Shown: positions 1 to 12,849 of the stretch, piece after piece | How positions within the stretch are numbered: position 1 is the first letter of the stretch | Layout of the letters: every line of letters begins with the position of its first letter | Assembly: GCA_949128115.1 (NCBI GenBank) | Contig: OX421968.1 | Coordinates: 930,001 to 994,000 of the forward strand | From: Anaspis maculata | Taxonomy: Eukaryota > Arthropoda > Insecta > Coleoptera > Scraptiidae | Length of the DNA: 64,000 nt | Direction of reading: 5' to 3' | Position numbers and translations under genes: made by a program | The notes under the pieces: generated by a model | What the model was told of the DNA's origin: nothing | Seen by the model: only the letters and a program-made list of their open reading frames with translations | Database searches by the model: none

Positions 1-43
1 ACAGAAGACTCTACTTAATTCTCGCCCTCGGGACAGACTTATA

Positions 44-637
44 CAGGGTGTTTCGGTGACCTTGCATAATACTTCGGGAGGTGATTCCTCTCAAAAAGAT
101 TAGTCGAAAAGTAGGAGTGATATTTTTTCCTAAAGTGATTCCTAAAGGAGTTACAGCCCCCCAAAGGTACGCAGTAAAACAAAGTTTTCAATTATTTGCT
201 GGAAAACCGTCAAAGGTAGGAAATTCACATTTAGTCTAGTGAAGTTTCTCAACAGTGCAAATGTACATGCCATGTTTTAAACAAATCTGACGTGTGGTAG
301 TGAGTGAAATTAGAGGAGATGGGGATTATGTTGAAAATTGTTCTAGACACGTTCGTGCTTTTTCACTCTCACTTCAGAACGGTGCATTCTACAGAAAAGA
401 TGTAAGAGGAATAAAAGATTTGGATTGAACGAGTCTATCAAAAATATTGAATTTGAAGCTTGTACCTTTGACAGTTCTTGAGCAAATAATTGAAAACTTA
501 GTTGCACTTGGCACCTTTGAGAGGCTGTAACTCCCTCAGGGAGCACTTGAGGAAAAAATTTCACTCTCACTTTTCGACTCATTTTTCTGAGAGGAATCAC
601 CTCCCGAAGTATTTTGCAAAGTCACTGAAACACCCTG
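44..637. mobile_element. TA-flanked hairpin MITE, CAGGGTG family, copy 1
   Basis: The sequence starts CAGGGTGTTTCGGTGACC and ends with its near-exact reverse complement. Arms of roughly 250-290 bp pair across the element with moderate divergence. TA lies immediately outside both ends (42-43 and 638-639), consistent with a TA target duplication. There is no transposase frame; the short ORFs inside are shadows of the palindrome. It is the same family as 48616-49195 and the half copy at 26029. The superfamily is inferred from TA targeting only. Confidence 0.85.
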
Positions 638-674
638 TATACATGGGTTTCGACCTGTACGTGATGAATTCAAA

Positions 675-835
675 TGAAAACAATAATAAAAATAAAAAGA
701 ATAATGATGAATCGAGAAGTGGCTTATTGACAAGGCAGAAACACAAACTACAGCGGGAATCGATCCCGTCACATCCACACCGCAGGCAGGTATACTGACT
801 CCCTATGGGCCATGGGGCCGTCTAGGTATCAGATC
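675..835 (-). mobile_element. Probable tRNA-derived SINE relic
   Basis: Reading the minus strand, a B-box-like block (gggatcgattcccgc) sits near 750-765, followed by about 70 bp of body and an AT-rich tail of alternating T and A runs at 675-700. The upstream stretch only loosely resembles an A box, and no target duplication was found. A degenerate SINE is the best reading; a decayed tRNA pseudogene is an alternative. Confidence 0.35.
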
Positions 836-837
836 AC

Positions 838-3215
838 GAGTAGCCAAAGCCAAAACCCATTTTTGCCGAATCTCTCACGGCCATGTTCATCTTATTCTGA
901 TGATCCCGTTTGTTTTGGGAATAATACACCTTTCACCTACTAAAATTTTAGTTTTATATAGGTACATACGCTTCTAGCTTCTATCTCACTGTTCTCCCAT
1001 ATCATTTGGCATGCCTATATGTATACATATCAGACACTTTCATACAAGTATAAATAATCTCTAATTTGAAATTCATGTGTTGCCGCCGATCGCGATTGGT
1101 TAAGTCGCGACCGTAAACCGTGATTGGTCAAGTACGTACGATATTATGGGCGTGAACAGTTTCCGTGGTGATTTTTTGATTTTGGTCGTAAATGGCGCCA
1201 TCGACATTGATCGGTGGAACTGGGATCTGTCAGGCTCAGGATAGATGCCGAGCGGCCGTGTATCGTATCGTGGCTGGCGTCTTCAATAATGGGGAAGTAC
1301 GGTAAGCTAGTAGGAATCAGTATATTACGTTAAAGGGGAACGGAAGGGCACAGCTTTGCGTCCACAGCCACCATGAACAGACGAACAGGTATGATGAGTA
1401 TCTAAACTAGTAGGGGGGCGTACCAGGTCGCCATTCAAGATCAAGTGTGAGCAGTAGTTGATGAACAGGTCTGCCGGCTCCCGGATAACAGGTACTATTG
1501 TAATCGGCCGATGTTCAGCCACCACGCTGCACAAAACGCGTGAGTCCGGTGTTGTACCCCTGTCGAGATTTAACTCTGGCTCAACGAGCAAGCAAGCAGC
1601 TGAGTGCGAATGCTAGTAGGGTTTGAATGCTTAAAGCACCGAGTATCGTGTATGTGTGCGTTTGTTTTGTGTGTGTGTGTGTGTGTTTACCTAGGCTTGC
1701 GTACGGCGGTTCTTAGACTTCGGTGATGGATTCCAAATGAAGAAATGGTCACAGAACCGCACTTTTACACGACACACTGCCCCAGAGGTTCGTGGCCACC
1801 ACGTTCTGATAACATGCTTTTGCAGTTCGGGGCCGGATTCAATCACATGCTAGCGTCTACAGGTGTTTCGAACTAATACTCTACTGACTGTTAGTTGCGG
1901 CAGCTCAAAGCCAATCGAATGTGAAGAACATCTCCGCTCCTCAGCTGACTTTCTATCCTTCTTGGTGCTGATGGAAGGAGACTGCCGAGCCAAGACTTGT
2001 GTCTTTGATAGATTCGGGGGCCACTCGCTGTGTCGTAGCCGCGATGCCTCCGGGCCCCCGCACTGTGCGCACAAGTTGGAAATCACCGTCTCACTCTGGC
2101 CAATGCCCACTTATAGAAGGTGAAACGGTGTCGCTGGACCGACTGAATTCACTCAGCTGGGTGCGAGGGCAGCATCGAGCACTCATGAAATCATGGCCGC
2201 TGTCCAGGTAGTGCGGCGGGGAATCTCACCTTCGGGGAGACGAAGAGCGAGACGCCACTACCACATACCATCATCCACGAGACAAAGACACGACCAGTTT
2301 CACCTGCATGACTAGACGATCGAACCGACTCAGATATCCTATGGCAACAACAGAGGAGGGAAACAAAACGATCGAAAAAAGAATGACGTAAAAATAAAAT
2401 AGGAACAATAAGAAGTAAAAGTATAATCCCAGACATGCCCGCAGCAATTCCAGCATTCTCAATACGGATTGCATGCGCGCCCGCGCTGTTGCATGCGCTG
2501 CACCCTGGTGTAGTGTGTACCCTTTATAATATTACCTATACCTATACATACACGTCCCCGTCTTCACACGTCGAATTGTATCCCATATCACACATCATTT
2601 ATTGCATTGTAAAGAAATGAAGAAATCAGTTCGCATCCAAATTATTTCAGCATTTCAAGGCATCGAAGTTTGTCATCCGTTAGTTATTAAAGATGCTTTT
2701 ATTATGCGACGTTCTGTCCTGATGCGCGCGGAGACTTTAACGATGGACGAGAGCACGAACCAAAGATCGTCTCCGTATTTATAACTTTAAAAAGCCAGTA
2801 TACTTAATACCTACTCTTCACAATCACATCTTCCTTTTTATAGGTACATATAATAATGTATAATGTCGCTAATCATTTATCTCCCACAAGGGCGTAAGCG
2901 TCGTTCAATATTTTTTCAGAAGAAGCAATTTAATAAAATTATGTTATGCAGCATCCTACCACCCCACCACATTCATAAATACCTATCTATAGTGTGATCA
3001 AATGAATTCTTAATTTAGGCAGGCTGTGGTCTGGTCAAAGTCAGGGGCGCGAAGTTGCATTTGGCTAGGGAACAGCCTGTCTGAAATAAAAATTAATTTG
3101 ATCAACAATACCCATGCATGTACCTACTTGTTTTCTGCTGGGTGTATAACAGTGATAATGGGACCATATTATTATGCGACTGATGATCTATTTTTACAGC
3201 AATTAGCCGTGCGGG
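838..3215. other. No recognisable gene
   Basis: No ORF above about 90 codons resembles a known protein. The interval is more GC-rich between 1100 and 2250 than the rest of the window. It contains one short GT microsatellite. I see no inverted-repeat element here. Confidence 0.5.
1669..1686. repeat. (GT)9 microsatellite
   Basis: Nine uninterrupted GT dinucleotides can be read directly. Confidence 0.9.
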
Positions 3216-5341
3216 CAGGGCCGTTCCTAGGGGTTTGAGCGCCCGTGTGCAAAGCTTCTTGTCTGCGCCCTCCCCTCCCCCATTCTATACTGGACCAGAA
3301 AAATGGAAGAAATCAGAATGCATGTCACTGTTCAATTTTTTTACATAAGTTATATAATAGCTGTATTATCTCCACTACAAAAGTTCTTGTACAATTTATT
3401 GAACAATTTGCCAAAATGCTGTCAAAAAACAACGAACTTGATTGTTCAACGGACAGATTGTTGAAGAAATTGTGTAGTGTAATACAGCTTCAACAAAAAT
3501 GAATCTGACAAAATCTGACTGAATCAACAAATATGAATCTCACAAAAAATAACAATTCAGTGAATGAATTGAAAAGAACATGATTATCCAGGATATCAAT
3601 GAATCTTGGGTTTTCAAATATATTCTTGCATTTTCGCTGGGAACTTTCCATTATCTTTCGGGGATCGCAAGTAGATACCTACTATTGCCGCCACATGAAA
3701 GTGAACGACAGATGAATGACATATTTTACACTTTTGTCCTGAGAATGAAGCTTAAGAGTTATCCAGATGCTGAAAGATGATCCATTGGGCCTTATGAATA
3801 AAGATTAAGCAGTTGCTTTGGCTTGATTTTCTGTTTTAAAAAAAAATCTCAGAAATCAGAAACCTCAAGTAATCCCTTGATTCAGGTTTTATTGAACATT
3901 TGAGTAACTGATTGAAATAATAACAATGGTTCAAAGTCTCATTCCCAAATGTTTCTCGGTTTTTTGCTGCTAGATTTCAAGCAAAAGCAATTGTTCAACC
4001 CAACCTTTAAACTGCTCCGGCCGTATATATACGTGAAAGGCTTCCCTGCTCAAGCCGTATATATACGCCAGAGCCTCATAATTGTACCGATTGGAATTCA
4101 GACATTTTTCCTGTGCCATATCATTATAAAGAACAAAAAATAACATATTTTGCATTAATCGCACTTTTTGTCTTGTTTATCAACTAAGTGCTCCAGACGT
4201 ACATATACGCGCGAAAGTTGGGCAAATTATTTGCTCATTGATGGGCCGTACTCGCATTTTTTAACAAAACTATGCACTGTTAATTGCATCAAATGTCGGA
4301 ATAATTATGAAGACCAAGAAGTCCAGGATTTGTTTTGTTTTTGAAATAATAGGTGCTCTCCTCTTACAACCTAAACTAAGTACTCTGACCTAAGTTGTTA
4401 GTGGTATCTCACTTTCGCGCATGTGATTTCTTGCTCTTTCTCTCTTTAACTTAGATCAGATCAGTGAGTTTTGTGATGAAAGAAAAGCACCTAATTAAAA
4501 ACTTCAATTTTGTATTTTTTAAATTATTGTGATTTCTACATATTTATCCATTGTATTTGGATTTGAAATCAATGAATAAAATCACTCAGTACGTAACTAC
4601 ATGAAAATGTTGATCTTATTTGCCTTGAAAATACATAAATGAAAAACTAAAACACTAAAAACAATCAATCATCGTCTGAAAAAAACTTTGAGGGAGCAAA
4701 CAGAGTAGAAACGTAAGAGATCTATTTATTCATCTGATGATAATTGTTATAAATGAACGAGTACGGCCCACCTGTTTTTCAGCGGAATTTTAGCATTCAG
4801 TAGTTGCCTGCTCTGGACGTATATTTACGATTCAAGGTTAAGCTGCTCCAAGCGTATATACGAGTATATACGCAAGGGTCTCAACTTGTGCGCACACGGT
4901 GGGAGGTTTTCAAAAACTTCTTAGCCGAACCGAAAACCAAATGAACGTTCGCGTGCTACTAGGGATTGGACCATTTCTTTGCATTCTGTTTATTTTCCTC
5001 ATCTGGGCCGGGGCTGGCTGTCATAGTTACCGTGGTCCGTGATTGTCTTTGTCTTGTGATACGGTTGATACGTTTTCTACGACTTGCTTACGCTACCGTT
5101 TGCGTAACCGTATGCGGTTCCGTATCCGCTTGCGTCGACCATAAACTAAGCTTAACAGCGGAAAATTGCTTCGTATTGGTATAATTGGTTTTCACATCGG
5201 GCGCTGAAACGCCGCCCGGTTATAGTGGGGGGCGCAAAGCGCCCTTTTTGAATTTTTTCCAATCGGTCGAGTTTTTGCGCCCCTGGCAAAGTGCGCCCGC
5301 GTGCGTTGCACGCCTTGAACGCCCTGTTAGGAACGGCCCTG
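3216..5341. mobile_element. hAT-like non-autonomous transposon with perfect 8-bp TSD
   Basis: The left end reads CAGGGCCGTTCCTA and the right end is its exact reverse complement. The eight bases outside each end are identical, CGTGCGGG (3208-3215 and 5342-5349). An 8-bp duplication and a CAGGG terminus are hallmarks of hAT elements. The 2.1 kb interior has no recognisable transposase frame, so it is probably non-autonomous. It carries a cluster of palindromic CGTATATATACG-type motifs and an internal inverted pair around 4245-4260 and 4759-4772 (gggccgtactcg), which may mark a nested element. Confidence 0.88.
4012..4872. repeat. Dispersed CGTATATATACG palindrome cluster
   Basis: Near-palindromic motifs of the form CGTATATATACG recur at about 4022-4033, 4056-4067, 4198-4209, 4818-4829 and 4853-4872 (a double copy). 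Each is preceded by a GCTC- or GCTCC-like block a few bases upstream. They lie inside the hAT-like element. Subterminal repeats that bind transposase are known in hAT elements; whether these have that role is unknown. Confidence 0.6.
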
Positions 5342-5349
5342 CGTGCGGG

Positions 5350-5503
5350 TTCCACAAAAAAAGATAATACGAGATCAGTTGATTCGCGATTTTTGCTTGT
5401 CAATATGTAGCTGACTGGATGATCAATGAAAATGCTAATTTATCTGTCAGTAATAAAAAGATGATGGGCTAGTACAGATTTCAGGCATTTTTTGTGGTTA
5501 ATC
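5350..5503. other. Short spacer between hAT element and palindrome
   Basis: AT-rich sequence separating the 3216-5341 element from the palindrome. Nothing recognisable. Confidence 0.5.
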
Positions 5504-8500
5504 AGTCCGGGTACTAAGGGACAAATTCAAGTGAATCTCTGCACTTGGTGATAAAGTTTTGAAACTTGGCACACATGTTCTTTGAATGATTCTCAACAAA
5601 CCTGGATGTGGGGCAGACTTGACAGGTAGCGTATACAGGGTGAAAAATAAGGTTGAAAAATTAAAAAATTGCATCTGAAGAACCAAAAGTGCTGGAGTCT
5701 TGCAAGTCACCATATTTAGGTGTAGTTTAATGTTCATGAAGCTCCCCCAAACAGTTTTGGAATATCTTGTTTTATCTCTGAGACATTTTGAAAAACGTAA
5801 AAATGCTCGAAAAAAATACGTTTTTTTGCCCATAAATCAGCAAAGAACCCCGCACATTTTATGGGTAAAATGGTTCTCGGTCAAATTGGCTGAAATTTGG
5901 ATATTTTGTAGGTTTTGGTCCACAAAGGGAATGCTGTGAAGCAAAATCTATTTGTATGACCAGTTTGCCCCCTACAGGGGGCGAAAGGGTGGCTCAGTCA
6001 TGCTTTTGCGGCATCATTCAGGAACAAAGCAATAGTTTCCCGGAAATCGCCGAAACAGTTCGATTTTCTATTCGATGGATGCAGCTTTCTGTCATGAATT
6101 CACTTATTTTAGGTCAACCCCCCTAAGGGGGTCACTCACCCCCTTAGAACATTATGTGCAACATAGGTCGAGTTGCATATCGTTGAAAAGGTTTTTCGAT
6201 GCTCTTTGCAACAGTGCTACGCTTTTTTAATTCAAGACTGTCGTTCTTGAGATAATGAATTTCAAACTCTCAGGCAGTCGTTCATTTTCAGAAAAATTAA
6301 CTGAATTCAGGTTTAGGAATTTTATTAAGTTAGTGTGGGTTTCTAAACTATGAACGAACGATATTTCAACCTATCGTAACAATTTGACTTGATCTGTAAT
6401 CCACAGTCTAATGCACAGAATAAGAAATTACTTTAGCGTTAAGTTGTTGACCTCACCAGGTCCGAGGAGGGGTTTTAGTGGGTATATCCTTTCGAAACTG
6501 TGAGCCCCACACTACCCTGGTACCACCCCAGCCAGGGTGTGCGTCAGTGCATCTTCCCTTCTCCCAAAAAAAAGCCGCCATCGGTGATTCAAGGTTCATC
6601 AGAACTCCTACATTGACAAAATGAAAATTCTTCAACCTGAATTCGTTCAATTTCTTTGAAAACGATCGACTACCTGAAACATAGAAATTCATTATCTCAA
6701 GAATGACTACCTATCTTGATTTAAAAAAGCTGAGCACTGTTGCAAACAGCGTTTAGTTCATGTCGAGTTTAGCTCAGCTTTTTCAATTCAAGATAGTCGT
6801 TCTTGAGACAATGAATTTCAAAGTTTTAGCTCGATCATTTTCAAAGGAATTGACCGAATTTAGGTTGAAGATTGAAGAATTTTCATTTTGTCAATGTGGG
6901 AGTCTCTGAATCTTGAATCACCGACGGCGGCGTTTTTTTGGGAGAAGGGAAAATGCACTCATGCACACTCTGGCTGAATGGTACCAGGGTAGTGTGAGAC
7001 TCGCAGTTCCGAAAGGATACCCGCTAAAACCCCTCCTCGGACCTGGTAAGATCCGGACATCCTAACGCCAAAGTATTTTTTCTTCTGTGTAAGAATGCGG
7101 GTAACAGACCTAGTTAAGTCGTTAAGGTAGTTGAAATGTCAGTAGTTCAAGGTTTAGAAACTCACACTAGCTAAATAAAATCGTTGAACCTGAGTTCAGT
7201 TAATTTTTTTTTGAATGATCGACTACCTGTAAGTTTGTCATTCATCATCTCAAGAACAACTGTCTTAAATTGAAAAAGCGTAGCACTGTTGCAAAGAGCG
7301 TTGAAAAACCTTTTCAACGATATGCAACTCGACCTATGTTGTTCATAAAGTTCTAAGGGGGTGAGTGACCCCCTTAGGGGGTTGACCTAAAATGAGTGAA
7401 TTTGTGACAGAAAGTTGGACCCTTCAAATAGAAAATCGACCTGTGTCGGCGATTTTCGAAAAAGTATTGTTATGCTCCTGAATGATTCCACAAAAACATG
7501 ACTGAGCCACCCTTTCGCCCCCTGCAGGGGGCAAACTAGTCATACAAATAGATGATGCTTCACAGCTTTTCTTTTGGGGACCAAAAGCTACAAAATATCC
7601 AAATTTCAGCCAATTTGACCGAGAACCATTTTACCCATAAAATGTGGGTCCTTTTAAAGATTTTGGGGCGAAACTTGGTATTTATACAATGTGTGGCGTT
7701 AGGAATAGAATAAGATGAGGAGCCAATTTCTGCGCCTCCTGTTTTCAGAAATACGATAGTCAATTTTTTGTTGTCTTTACGACGGCCATTTTAAATTTTC
7801 TTGTGACTGAATATTTCAAAACGTGGTCGGCAATTGTAAAGGAGACTACATTGGACCATTATATACAGAAAAAGACATTCTGAAACAGGAACCTTTTTCA
7901 ATCGAGTGAAGAGGATTATGAGATTTTCATTTTTGTTAAAAAAGTTTAATATTCTATTTAGACGTCGCTCACAAGAAATTTTTGAACTGTTGATGGCGAA
8001 TTTTGGCACAAGATCTCGGAAAAAATGGAGGTTTGAATTTCTGGTTGTATTTCACTTCTGCAAGTACCATATCACCCGTCATCCACACTGAAAATGTGCA
8101 GAACCAAGGAAAAACTATAGATTTACAGATTTTAACTCTGATTTTAATTTACGTAAAAATAACTACTTTATCTTGCAGAATGTCTTTTTCTGTATGTAAT
8201 GGTCCAATATAGTCTCCTTCACAATTGCCGACCACGTTTTGAAATATTCAATTAAAAGAAAATTCAAAATGGCCGCCGTGAAGACAACAAAAAGTTGACT
8301 ACCGTATTTCTGAAAATAGGAGGCCTAGAAATTGGCTCCTGGTCTTATTTAATTTCTGACATCACACATGGTAGAAATACTAAGTTGCACTTTGGAATCT
8401 CAAAAATTTGCTGATTTATGGGCAAAAAGTCGTTTTTTCGAGCATTTTTACATTTTTCAAAATATCTCAGGGAAGAAGCAAGATATACCGAAAACTGTTT

Positions 8501-8736
8501 TGGGCAGCTTATTGAGCATTAAACTATACATATATTGTAATTTACAAGACTCCAGCACTTTTAGTTCTTCTGATAGAATTTTTTAATTTTTCAACTTCAT
8601 TTTTCACCCTGTATACGCTACCTGTCAAGTCTGCCCCACACCCAGGTTTGTTGAGAATAATTCAAAGAACATGTGTGTCAAGTTTCAAAACTTTATCATC
8701 ACCAAGTGCAGAGTTTTTTCCCTTAGTACCCGGACT
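5504..8736. mobile_element. 3.2 kb foldback (giant hairpin) element
   Basis: The left end AGTCCGGGTACTAAGGG is matched in inverse orientation at the right end (8720-8736). Pairing continues inward: 5580-5640 with 8600-8670, 5850-5940 with 7555-7650, 5990-6240 with 7310-7530, and 6450-6755 with 6765-7060. The real centre is near 6757; the outer arms look off-centre because a second hairpin (7657-8403) sits in the right arm. A CAGGGTGAAA motif flanked by TA lies inside both arms (about 5636 and 8610). There is no coding frame. Confidence 0.85.
7657..8403. mobile_element. Hairpin element nested in the right arm of the 5.5-8.7 kb palindrome
   Basis: The left arm of the host palindrome is continuous at 5800-5850 (ataaatcagcaaagaacc), while the right arm is split by about 745 bp between its two halves (near 7656 and 8404). 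The insert is itself a hairpin: 7665-7895 pairs with 8170-8395. It carries no gene and I could not define a clear target duplication. Confidence 0.75.
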
Positions 8737-8749
8737 AATAGTGCAGTAA

Positions 8750-9892
8750 AGATAGGTTTTGAGGTTGAAAAAATTAATTCATTAAATTTCAAAGCTGTTA
8801 TCGATTCAGAATTTCATCCTCTACCATGTCCTCAAAATCCCCGAAAATCCCAGTTGAGCATTTTTCTTGCGGCGCTGGCAAAGTATATCATGTTTGCTGC
8901 AATAAGTCCGAAAATTGTATCCTCGCTTTTGTCACATTAGAGCTATATTGTTAGCTCAGAGCTGTTGGTATATACTCCAGGACATGACCATAACGTCGTC
9001 TGAACCGCCGACATCCCATTTCCCACAAAGGAAAACACGTAACTCGCTTTAATCTGCAATTACCAGTGTTAATCAACTGTAGTCCGCGGGGATTAAGTAG
9101 TGCATGACCAAATTTAATAAAATCTGTTTTTTACTTCCCCGACCCCCCACCAACATGTAAGGGGAAGTATTGTAATCCTGCAGAAAAAAAGTTTTGAGTG
9201 TGTGTGTCTGTGATCTTCCACGATAACTGCCGTAACGTTGACTGGATCGACTTGATATTTGGTATACAAACATGGTTGTTTCCTGAAAAGAGCCCATTAG
9301 TTTTTGGCTGTCATCTGTCAAACCCAACTGTCACTATCATCAAATGTCAGAAGCTATATCTCACGGAACTCAACTTGCAATATGTCATTTGAAAGCCCTT
9401 GAAAAACTGTATTCAGAACAGTTGGAAACATTGCCCTATCTGTCATCTGTCAAATAATAAAAAAATTTGAAGTTCAAAACTTTACCAATTAATTATTCAA
9501 AATCTATCCTAAGGATTGGAACCAGATTTGGCAGGAAGCAACACAACAAAAGAGTCAAATTGAGGCCGCAGTTGCAGTTTTCCACCATTCTCCAGTTGGG
9601 CGTAATGAATTTTCAAAATTTCTCCTGGCCGTTGCCACTCAGGAGGGGCTCTCGCCGGTGTTTCGGCCAGCACGACTCGCTTTTGTAGCAGGACTCCACT
9701 CAAAAATTTATTCCTGCTCGCCGGGGATCGACTTTTTTTTTTGGAAATTTCAACTGATATCGAAAGTAGATGGTATTGAGCGTCGTGCAGGTCTGTTTTC
9801 AAAGTTGACACGGTTTCGGTTTTCCGACTGTAATTTTTTCAAAATGAAATTTGCACATTCCGTGAATTTGAGAAAAACGCAATGCAAACTTC
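8750..9892. other. No gene; short hairpin only
   Basis: Only short non-homologous ORFs are present. A small hairpin, ACTTCCCC with GGGGAAGT, lies at about 9132-9168, next to a stretch rich in gtgtgtctgtgatc. I recognise nothing else. Confidence 0.45.
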
Positions 9893-10257
9893 TACCGAGA
9901 GTTCATAAATTAAATGGGTCAAGGGTGCCTGTGGATTCAAAAACGTCTGTCGAAACTAGCGTAATCCTTTTGTAATAAATTTGTCAAACTTTGACAAGTC
10001 ACGTCCCATAGTATTGATTTCTGATCTGCCATAAGTGCACGAGAATACTTAAAGTTCAAAAATACTCCTCGATCATGTAGGTTTTGTGCCCTGCCATGAA
10101 AACCACATTTAAAATGTTCCAAAAACGAAAACTGCGACTGGTTTGACAAATTACGATAACCAAAAAATTACAGACATCAAATGAACGATGCTAGTTCCGA
10201 CAGATGTTTTCAAACTCATAGGCACCCTTGACCCATTTAATTTATGAACGCTCGGTA
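9893..10257. mobile_element. Hairpin MITE
   Basis: TACCGAGAGTTCATAAATTA at the left pairs with an almost exact inverted copy ending CTCGGTA at 10257. A 31-base core, including the phrase ggtcaagggtgcc, is nearly identical in both arms. Inner segments (caaactttgacaa and related) also pair. There is no ORF and no clear target duplication. Confidence 0.75.
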
Positions 10258-12300
10258 CATGCGGTAGGCCCCACGAAATATTAAGTTTAGGTGCAGACAT
10301 GCTGTGAATAAAAGTTGGAGAAAAGATTGAGCTAATTTTTGGAGGGAAAATTTTCGAAATCGGATCAACAGTTGCCGAGTTTTCCTCTCTGGAAAAACTG
10401 CAAATTTTCTAACTTTTTATTCCGTGGACCGATTTCAACCATTTCCACCTAAACAAGAGGTAACTGGTTCTTGAACATTTTCCAACAACTTTTTCAAATT
10501 TCCCGGGAGTTTTCCGGCTGAAAATGATTTTCTCCAAATTTTTTTCAATCTTTTTCTGTAATTCCAACTCACCACCCTCGTTGCCACCCGAAGGGACGTT
10601 TCGAACAAAAATTTCCATAGGTTCCTGGATACTAGTCGGGGAAGTTTTGGGGTGACACAACCGATTTTTTTTGTGATAGAGGCATGCATTTGGTATATGA
10701 GTTGTCTTCATGGTCCCCTTTTCAAATGTAGACATGGCGCCTAGCCATATTCTCATTAGGGGGGCTCAGCGACCCCCTTGAAAACTGAAGTTGCAGGAAC
10801 TCCCAACAAACCACCAATTAATGTCGCACGCATCTCAAAAAGTATAATCATTCTACTCTAGGTACATCAAATCTCAATAACAAGAGACACACCATGGCAT
10901 CGGCAGTTGTAGCCATGTACGCATTTTACCGTTTGAGGGAAAAAACTTTCGGAGTTTTGGAAATTTGACAGAAATGTCCGGTAAGGTGTACTGATGAACA
11001 TACTAAAAGTCCCCAACTCTACCTATTGAGCTCAAGTCGCTATATTTGAAAAATGGTCCTTCGATCCAGTTTTCTGCTCATATTGCGCTAACAATCGGAG
11101 ATATCCAATTAAGTTCCATAAAAGAATCAAGGTTGTAAAATTGTCCACAAAAATTGTTTCATAGCGATTTTTTTCTCGTATCTGTTAATATATAAAATTT
11201 ACTTAACAAAAAAAAAATCAAAGATATACTTGAGCGATTTTTTGCCTATGACTAGAGATTGTCTTCACAATTTGTGAAAATGTTGGCAGTCTACATCAAA
11301 GCTGAGATACGTGACTGTTGAGATCAAAAAATGCGAAAATATTTTTAATTTTTTTTTTAATTAGCAAAAATTTGGTTTTCGAGTTTGACATTTCTAACAA
11401 GGCGGCATTTCTATCAATCAGTTTTGATATTTACATATTGTAAAACAAGATTTCATTAGTATTGTGCCTTTACGAGCTTCTGCTGATGGAATGCTCGATA
11501 TGAATTGAACTAATAAGAACAGCTGAGTCCAAAAAGTGTTGTCGATCGGTTCTGAAGGAAACATTTCGAGTCAAAGGACATCAGCAAAGGATATACAGGA
11601 GGTCCAAAGGTTATCCAACTGTATATGAGCCCCATATTAATGTGCCTAATCCAAAAAAAATCCAAAAGAATCAATCAAAATGTTAAAATACACCCCTATA
11701 ACAAAAAGTAACAATACAAAATCAAAGTAGTACAGCATACCTGATGCCAAAAATACGGCCTTTACATTGCTGAAATAAAGAACAAGATTATTTGATTCAT
11801 GTATTTGAAAGTTATTAGTCCTCATACTTGACTTTACAAATTTAAGCCAGTCACATGAGGAAAAGTAGATAGAAGTAACTGTCGGAGTTTCAAAAATTTG
11901 ACAGGGGTGTTCGCTAAGGTATCCTAATAAACGAGCTCATAAATATACTAAAAGTCCCCACCTTTACCTAATCCGCTGGAGCCGCCATCTTGGAAAAATG
12001 GTCCTTCGATCAAGTTCATTACCGTTTTCATTACAAAGGGAGCGAAAGAGTAGTTATTTATTTTATTTTTTTAATTATCAAAGGGTTATTAGCGCTGTCA
12101 AGGAGGTTTAATAAGTACCTGATCTATGAACAGCTGGTTGGGATAATCGAACAATAAGGACAGCAACAGACAGGGACACATTTTTCACGCCAATGCCAAT
12201 GGGTCTATATTGGCGACTTTCAAACATACAAACAAATGAGACCACGGAAAAGGATGATGGGTTAAGTGACTTACATAGGATCAAATCTACCTAAGCCTTG
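10258..12300. other. No gene; two direct repeats of about 150 bp
   Basis: Segments at about 10933-11085 and 11883-12033 share the order cggagtttt, aatttgacag, taaggt, actaaaagtcccca and aaaatggtccttcgatc, at roughly 80 percent identity by eye. The sequence between them is AT-rich and non-coding. They could be two copies of one repeat or decayed long terminal repeats. No primer-binding site or protease/RT frame lies between them. Confidence 0.5.
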
Positions 12301-12342
12301 CACAGTGGGACAAAATCAGTTGTCGGCGGCCAAAAGTCTGAA

Positions 12343-12640
12343 ACTCACCAGATCGTCTTAGAATATTGAGGTCATTATAGAAAAAATATTGAAAAATTTT
12401 CAATTTTGCTCGGGGGTGAAATTAGGGTTGAAGAAAAAAATAAAAGAAACACTTCCAGTTCAGCGAATTTCCTCAGAATATCACGGCGATTAGGGGAAAA
12501 TATTGAATAAAATTCATTGACCCTTGGGGGTGAGATTTAAGGGTTGAAGAAAAAAATTAACGAGAAAAAAAATTGAAATTCATCACATCGTCCTGAAATA
12601 TTGAGGTGATTATGGGGAAAATATTGAAAAAAATTCTGAC
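12343..12640. repeat. Degenerate tandem repeat, about 117-bp period
   Basis: Three units can be aligned by the phrase agaatattgaggtgattat followed by ggggaaaatattgaa and gggggtgaaattaagggttgaag. The phase points are near 12359, 12475 and 12593. The array is non-coding and lies just inside the left end of the 12301-15299 candidate element. Confidence 0.7.
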
Positions 12641-12849
12641 TTCAAGTGCTTAGTGATAATAGAATTCAAAATAGAAAACATGTTCGTGACGAAAAACAGA
12701 ACTTTTCACTTTTCATGTAAAACACCCCTAGAAACAACCCTGCTCTTCCAATATCATTGAGATAATGTTTTATTCACAATCCTAACACGATTTCGCAGCA
12801 GTCCAGTGAAAATCAGCGTTCTCCAGAAATTTAAAATTTCTGTCTTTTT

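Noticed and set aside
10933..12033. Pair of long terminal repeats of a retrovirus-like element
   Set aside because: The two segments are only about 150 bp, lack TG/CA ends and enclose no coding frame.
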